Of a stretch of 11,246 nucleotides of DNA, positions 7,506-11,246 are shown in pieces (positions within the stretch are counted from its first letter, which is position 1; every line of letters begins with the position of its first letter). The notes under the pieces are model-generated. The model was not told where the DNA came from and did not search any database. It was given only the letters and a program-made list of their open reading frames with translations. Origin of the DNA: Planctomycetaceae bacterium UBA6894 (GTDB lineage Bacteria; Planctomycetota; Planctomycetia; Gemmatales; Gemmataceae); the NCBI GenBank assembly GCA_002451275.1, contig DKBS01000216.1, forward strand, positions 3,847 through 15,092, given 5' to 3'. The position numbers and the translations under genes are program-made.

Positions 7506-10337
7506 ATGGCTCGCTTCATGCGTGGTGGCAAATGGATGACCGTGGCGGCCTTGGCCCTGCTGGAGGCAGCAGTGCTGCGTGAACCGCCGCGCCTGCTGGC
7601 CCAGGGGGCAGCCCAGCCACCTGTCGCACCTGCCGCGGCACCGGCACCCGAGGACGAACAGGAACGGCCGCGGGAGGGCCTGCGCCGGCTGTTCAACGAG
7701 GCCAAGAGCGTGCCCGAACTGTGGGACGCGCTGTCGCATGAACGCGAGATGGGGGCCCACGACAACGTGGCGTTCTACATCGACCGGCTGAACGCGACCC
7801 TGGCGGCGATGGATCCGGAGGCGCGGGACAAGGCGATGGAAAGCCTGCTGAAAAGCGCCGACTTCAGCAACCTGCAAAGCCTGCAGGAATTGCCGAACGC
7901 GGTGCGCGACAGCGGCGACAAGAAGCTGGCGGAGCGTCTGCGCAAGGGGCTGGACACGCTGAAGGGGAGCATCGACGAGCACCTGGCGAAGCAGCAGATG
8001 CCCGAGAAGCTGCAGGAATTGGTGGACAAGCTGATTGAAAGCCCGGAAGCCAAACGGGAAGTGATGCGCGAACTGACCAACCGGGGCGGGTTTGCCGTTG
8101 GCCCGCTGCTGAATCTGGGCCGGCGCACGGTGGAGGAATCGGACACGCGGGAGGTGACCAAGGCCCTTCTGGAACTACCCGCATCCAGCCTGCCGGGGCT
8201 GATCGGCGCCTTAGACGTGCCGGATCGAGACTGGCAGCGACGGCTGGTGCATGTGTTGTCCCTGCGTGCCGAGATTGGCGAAGATGTGAAACCGGCCCTG
8301 CCAGCCCTGCAGTTACTGCTGGCTGACAAGGAGTTGCCGGAAGACACCCGCATTCTGGCGACCAAGCTGGTTGGTCATTTGCGGGGTGTGGAGCAAAAAC
8401 GGCTGCCTTCGGTGCCGGACATGCTCAGCGAAACCGCCGACCAGATGTACCAGGGCACCTATCCATTTGGCGAGGGCACGGCCAACCAGGTGTTCCGCTG
8501 GGTGAAAGGCAAGGGCTTGGTGCCCGGGACAATTGACGGGCAGGAAGTGCCCGTGGTGAGCAAACCCGAGGCGGCGCAGTATTGGGGCACGCGTTTGGCC
8601 CGAAAGGCTTTGGAAGCCCATCCGGGTGATGCCAGGGCCCGACGGGCCCTGCTCGGGCTATCGATTGAGGATGAACTGAACCGGCAACGTGTGGCGGGCA
8701 AGCCATTTCAACCGATTGGCCAAAGCCAGCCGGCCCTGCTGGAACTCTTGGCAGGCCAGGACAGCGCCACCCTGAACCTGATGCTGCGGCAGGCACTGAA
8801 GCAAGACCGTCAGGCGCTGGCCCTTGCTTTGCTGGAGGCCCTGAGTTCGCGGGGCGATGAAACGGCCGGGGTGGAGCGTCACGGTGTGCCCTCCAGCTAC
8901 GAGCTGGCCCTGGAATCGGGCGAGCCGCGCGTGCGTTTTGCTGCGGCACGGGCGATTGCCCGTTTGCCCAAGCCTCCCTCGGCACGCGTGGCGGCGCGGG
9001 TTGTCAACACCCTGGCCGGATTCGTGACCCTGGAGAAACCCCAGGGGCAGGCTCGGGCCCGTGTTCTGATGGGCATGGATTCACGCGACCTGCTGAGCGA
9101 ATTGAGCCATTCCCTGGAGCGTGCCAGCTACCAGGTGGAAGGCGCGCTGACAGCCCGTGAAACGATGCAACGACTGCTGCGGGGCCCGCGGCATGATGTT
9201 TTGGTGGTGGACAGCAATATCCCTGACTCGGATCTGAACCACCTTCTGGCCCAGATGGAAGCGGAAGGCCCGCTGAGCCGGATGCCGGTGCTGGTTGTGG
9301 CCCTTCCCTGCCCACGGCAGCGATCGTGCCTGAGCACGCGTTTTCTGGAATTGGACGCGCGCCGGATCGCCCTGGAGGCGGAATTGCGCGACTTCCTGAA
9401 CCAAAAGCGCGAAATGACCGCCCGTCAGACGGAAGAACTGGCGAAGCTGGACAGTGTGTACGCGGCCAAACGGGAGAAGAACCGAGGTAAGCTCGAGTTG
9501 GGCGAGCAGAACAACTACGACCTGACCCGCAAGGAGATGCAGGACCGGCACGCCTTGGAACAAGAGGATTTCCATGTGAAGTACCTGCCTCAATTCCACC
9601 TGGAGGACGACCTGATCCGGGTGCGGGCCGGGCTGGAAGCGGTGCAGACAGAGTTCGTTCTGGCCAGCAAGGAACGGGAAGACAAGCTGACCCGGCATCT
9701 TGCTCCGGACAAACGAGTGCGGGTAATCCGTGCCGGTGCGCTGGGTCAGCCATCGGCCGCGATCCAGACCATTTCCTCCACACTTCAGGAAACGAAACAA
9801 ATCCCCCTGCGGTCCGAGGACCAATTGGCCATGGCCAACCAGGCTGCAGACCTGTTGGGCCGCATGGCGACCGGTAATATCGCAGGTTACGATGTTCGCC
9901 CGGCCGGCAAGGCAATGGAACAGGCCCTGAGCAGCGAGGCTTTGGCCCCGCAGGCGAAGCTGGCGCTGACCCAGGCTTTGACCGTGATTCCGGGAGGATC
10001 ACCGCAGGCCCGCCTGGCTGGAATGGCTGGCGACCCGGCCCGATCAGCTCCAGAACGGTACGCTGCTGCTGACGCCTTGTCTCGCCATGTGCAACGGCAC
10101 GGACGACTGCTTCCGGACGCGCAGGTGAAAAACCTGGAAAACGCCCTGGAAGCCACCCAGGAACCGCCTGTGCGCGCGGCGATCAGCGGGGCCCTGGCTC
10201 TGCTGAGCAAGCCGAAGAGCGATCGCAACCTGCTGGAATACCAACCGGCGGTGGCGGCTCCCCCCATGGCGCCCATGGGGGAGAACCCGGGTGGGAGGCC
10301 TGGCGAAAAACCTGCGGATAAGCCCGGCCAACCCTGA
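7506..10337 (+). CDS. Helical-repeat protein with an embedded receiver-like domain and coiled coil
   Basis: This 943-residue protein could not be assigned to a named family. Residues 1-33 look like a weak signal peptide or anchor (basic MARFMRGGK, then a hydrophobic run to about 24), followed by an Ala/Pro-rich linker to about 50. Residues 55-300 and 405-510 are alpha-helical with HEAT-like spacing. A short TPR-like helix pair lies near 355-395 (ALEAHPGDARARRALLGL). Residues 518-600 resemble a CheY-type receiver domain: strand RVLMGMDS with acidic D525, then VLVVDSNIPDSD with D569 in the phospho-acceptor position, then MPVLVVAL as the fourth strand. The usual next strand with its conserved lysine does not follow. 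Instead a highly charged coiled coil covers about 612-735, and RVRVIRAGALG (737-747) could be the displaced fifth strand. HEAT-like helices resume at 770-902, and the tail (903-943) is rich in Pro, Gly and Lys. No enzyme motif was seen. It probably acts as a scaffold; whether it is exported is unclear. It shares an 8-base junction with nnrD. Confidence 0.75.
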   Translation: MARFMRGGKWMTVAALALLEAAVLREPPRLLAQGAAQPPVAPAAAPAPEDEQERPREGLRRLFNEAKSVPELWDALSHEREMGAHDNVAFYIDRLNATLAAMDPEARDKAMESLLKSADFSNLQSLQELPNAVRDSGDKKLAERLRKGLDTLKGSIDEHLAKQQMPEKLQELVDKLIESPEAKREVMRELTNRGGFAVGPLLNLGRRTVEESDTREVTKALLELPASSLPGLIGALDVPDRDWQRRLVHVLSLRAEIGEDVKPALPALQLLLADKELPEDTRILATKLVGHLRGVEQKRLPSVPDMLSETADQMYQGTYPFGEGTANQVFRWVKGKGLVPGTIDGQEVPVVSKPEAAQYWGTRLARKALEAHPGDARARRALLGLSIEDELNRQRVAGKPFQPIGQSQPALLELLAGQDSATLNLMLRQALKQDRQALALALLEALSSRGDETAGVERHGVPSSYELALESGEPRVRFAAARAIARLPKPPSARVAARVVNTLAGFVTLEKPQGQARARVLMGMDSRDLLSELSHSLERASYQVEGALTARETMQRLLRGPRHDVLVVDSNIPDSDLNHLLAQMEAEGPLSRMPVLVVALPCPRQRSCLSTRFLELDARRIALEAELRDFLNQKREMTARQTEELAKLDSVYAAKREKNRGKLELGEQNNYDLTRKEMQDRHALEQEDFHVKYLPQFHLEDDLIRVRAGLEAVQTEFVLASKEREDKLTRHLAPDKRVRVIRAGALGQPSAAIQTISSTLQETKQIPLRSEDQLAMANQAADLLGRMATGNIAGYDVRPAGKAMEQALSSEALAPQAKLALTQALTVIPGGSPQARLAGMAGDPARSAPERYAAADALSRHVQRHGRLLPDAQVKNLENALEATQEPPVRAAISGALALLSKPKSDRNLLEYQPAVAAPPMAPMGENPGGRPGEKPADKPGQP
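10258..10283 (+). repeat. Strong inverted repeat near the 3' end of the 943-residue gene
   Basis: CCCCCATGG (10261-10269) and CCATGGGGG (10273-10281) are perfect nine-base complements with a three-base loop, CGC. With one bulged base two further pairs form (10258-10259 with 10282-10283). It lies inside the coding sequence of the Pro-rich tail (PPMAPMGE), about 55 bases before the stop codon. There is no T-tract after it, so it is not a standard terminator. It may simply follow from the Pro-Met-rich codons. Confidence 0.5.
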
Positions 10338-10340
10338 GAG
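10336..10340 (+). promoter_or_regulatory. Shine-Dalgarno site of nnrD, overlapping the upstream stop codon
   Basis: GAGAG lies five bases before the ATG at 10346 and overlaps the last two bases of the TGA stop (10335-10337) of the preceding gene. It favours the ATG over the GTG at 10343, which is only two bases away, and suggests translational coupling. Confidence 0.5.
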
Positions 10341-10345
10341 CTGTG

Positions 10346-11197
10346 ATGTCGAACCAGATTCCCAAACTTCCCGCCCGTGACCCCGACAGCAACAAGGGGA
10401 CCCACGGGCGCGGGCTTTTGATCGCCGGCAGCGTGGGGATGTCTGGGGCGGCCGTGCTTGCCGGCAACGCCATGCTGCGCTCCGGCGCCGGCCTTGTCAC
10501 CTTGGCAGGTCCCAAAAGCATTCAGACCGTGCTGGCGCTGGGAAACCCGTGCTACATGACCGTGGGGCTGCCGGAGGACACCGCCACGGGGCGACTGGCC
10601 AGCCCCGCGGTTGGCCCGGCGTTGCAATTGGCCCTGGAACGGGATGTGGTCGCGATCGGGCCCGGGCTGGGTAAATCCGAACCCGTCGGGCACCTGGTGC
10701 GATTGCTGCTGGAAAAAATTGAGGGCGGGTTGGTGATCGACGCCGATGGCCTGAACAGCCTGGGCCAGGATCCTTCCTTTCCCCCAAGGAGAATGCCCGC
10801 GGTTATCACGCCACATCCCGGGGAATTTGCCCGGTTGACGGGGCAATCGATCGCCGAGGTGCAGGCGGACCGGGAGGGATGCGCCAGGCATTTGGCCCGG
10901 CGGTTGGGCGTGGTGGTGCTGTTGAAGGGTAACCATACCGTGATCACGGATGGGGAACAATTGGCTGTGAACAAAAACGGCAACCCGGGAATGGCCCGGG
11001 GCGGCTCAGGAGATGTGTTGACGGGTGTGATCGCCGCCCTTTTGTGCCAGAGAATGACACCTTATGATGCGGCGGTATTGGGGGCTCATGTGCACGGGCT
11101 GGCGGGGGATCTGGCGCGGGAGAAGCTGGGCGAGGTGGGGATGATCGCCACCGACTTGGTAGATTTTTTGCCGGCGGCGTTTCTGCGCAGTCAATAA
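10346..11197 (+). CDS. nnrD: ADP-dependent NAD(P)H-hydrate dehydratase (YjeF C-terminal domain type)
   Basis: Repairs hydrated, inactive NADH and NADPH (the S epimer) by dehydration at the cost of ADP, in the cytoplasm. The protein is 283 residues from the ATG at 10346 and has a ribokinase-like fold. Landmarks are KGTHGRGLLIAGSVGMSGAA (17-36), AIGPGLG (103-109), DADGLN (132-137), TPHPGE (155-160), LLKGNHTVITDG (192-203) and NPGMARGGSGDVLTG (213-227) with the catalytic-type D223. In many bacteria this domain is fused behind the NAD(P)HX epimerase (NnrE/YjeF N-terminal) domain; here it stands alone, and no nnrE is seen in the window. The gene starts 8 bases after the stop of the 943-residue gene, probably in the same transcript. 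About 50 bases of AT-richer sequence follow its stop, without a visible terminator hairpin. Confidence 0.95.
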   Translation: MSNQIPKLPARDPDSNKGTHGRGLLIAGSVGMSGAAVLAGNAMLRSGAGLVTLAGPKSIQTVLALGNPCYMTVGLPEDTATGRLASPAVGPALQLALERDVVAIGPGLGKSEPVGHLVRLLLEKIEGGLVIDADGLNSLGQDPSFPPRRMPAVITPHPGEFARLTGQSIAEVQADREGCARHLARRLGVVVLLKGNHTVITDGEQLAVNKNGNPGMARGGSGDVLTGVIAALLCQRMTPYDAAVLGAHVHGLAGDLAREKLGEVGMIATDLVDFLPAAFLRSQ

Positions 11198-11246
11198 TCA
11201 CTGTAATCCTTCAGCCTACATATGGACAAACTTCAAAACCAAAACC

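Noticed and set aside
11222..11246. Possible start of another plus-strand gene (ATG GAC AAA CTT...)
   Set aside because: Only eight codons are visible before the window ends, and there is no Shine-Dalgarno site upstream; it cannot be supported.
1..11246. Defence system, CRISPR array, prophage or transposon
   Set aside because: No spaced repeats, transposase, integrase, nuclease or toxin-antitoxin motifs were seen; all genes have ordinary metabolic, envelope or scaffold-like character.

Overview
This GC-rich window most likely comes from a planctomycete or a close PVC-group relative. The main evidence is the back-to-back pair on the minus strand: a DUF1549/DUF1553 protein (the 'planctomycete cytochrome' PSCyt2/PSD1 family) followed by a Tat-exported DUF1501 protein. 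That pairing is strongly amplified in Planctomycetes, Verrucomicrobia and Lentisphaerae. No rRNA, tRNA, mobile element or CRISPR array was seen. Gene density is very high, and no stretch over 300 bases lacks a gene.

Layout. (1) Positions 2-205, plus strand: the last 67 codons and stop of a glutamate dehydrogenase-type gene. (2) Positions 215-1633 and 1643-4483, minus strand: a two-gene operon read right to left, PSCyt2/PSD1 then DUF1501. It converges on the gdhA end with only 9 bases between the stop codons. (3) Positions 4484-4669: a divergent intergenic region holding the start signals of the minus-strand operon and of argH. (4) Positions 4670-11197, plus strand: argH (argininosuccinate lyase), lysA (diaminopimelate decarboxylase), a 943-residue helical-repeat protein with an embedded receiver-like domain and a coiled coil, and nnrD (ADP-dependent NAD(P)H-hydrate dehydratase). 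Spacers are 39, 88 and 8 bases, so the four may be co-transcribed, or there may be a second start before the 943-residue gene.

How the genes fit together. argH and lysA carry out the last steps of arginine and lysine synthesis, gdhA links glutamate to central nitrogen metabolism, and nnrD repairs damaged NAD(P)H. The minus-strand pair probably acts in the cell envelope or periplasm, and these families are often found near polysaccharide-degradation and sulfatase genes. The 943-residue protein is the least understood gene here. Its receiver-like fold keeps the phospho-acceptor aspartate, but where the conserved lysine region should follow it runs into a long coiled coil, and the protein starts with a possible signal peptide. 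No defence system, biosynthetic cluster or other clearly new multi-gene system is visible.
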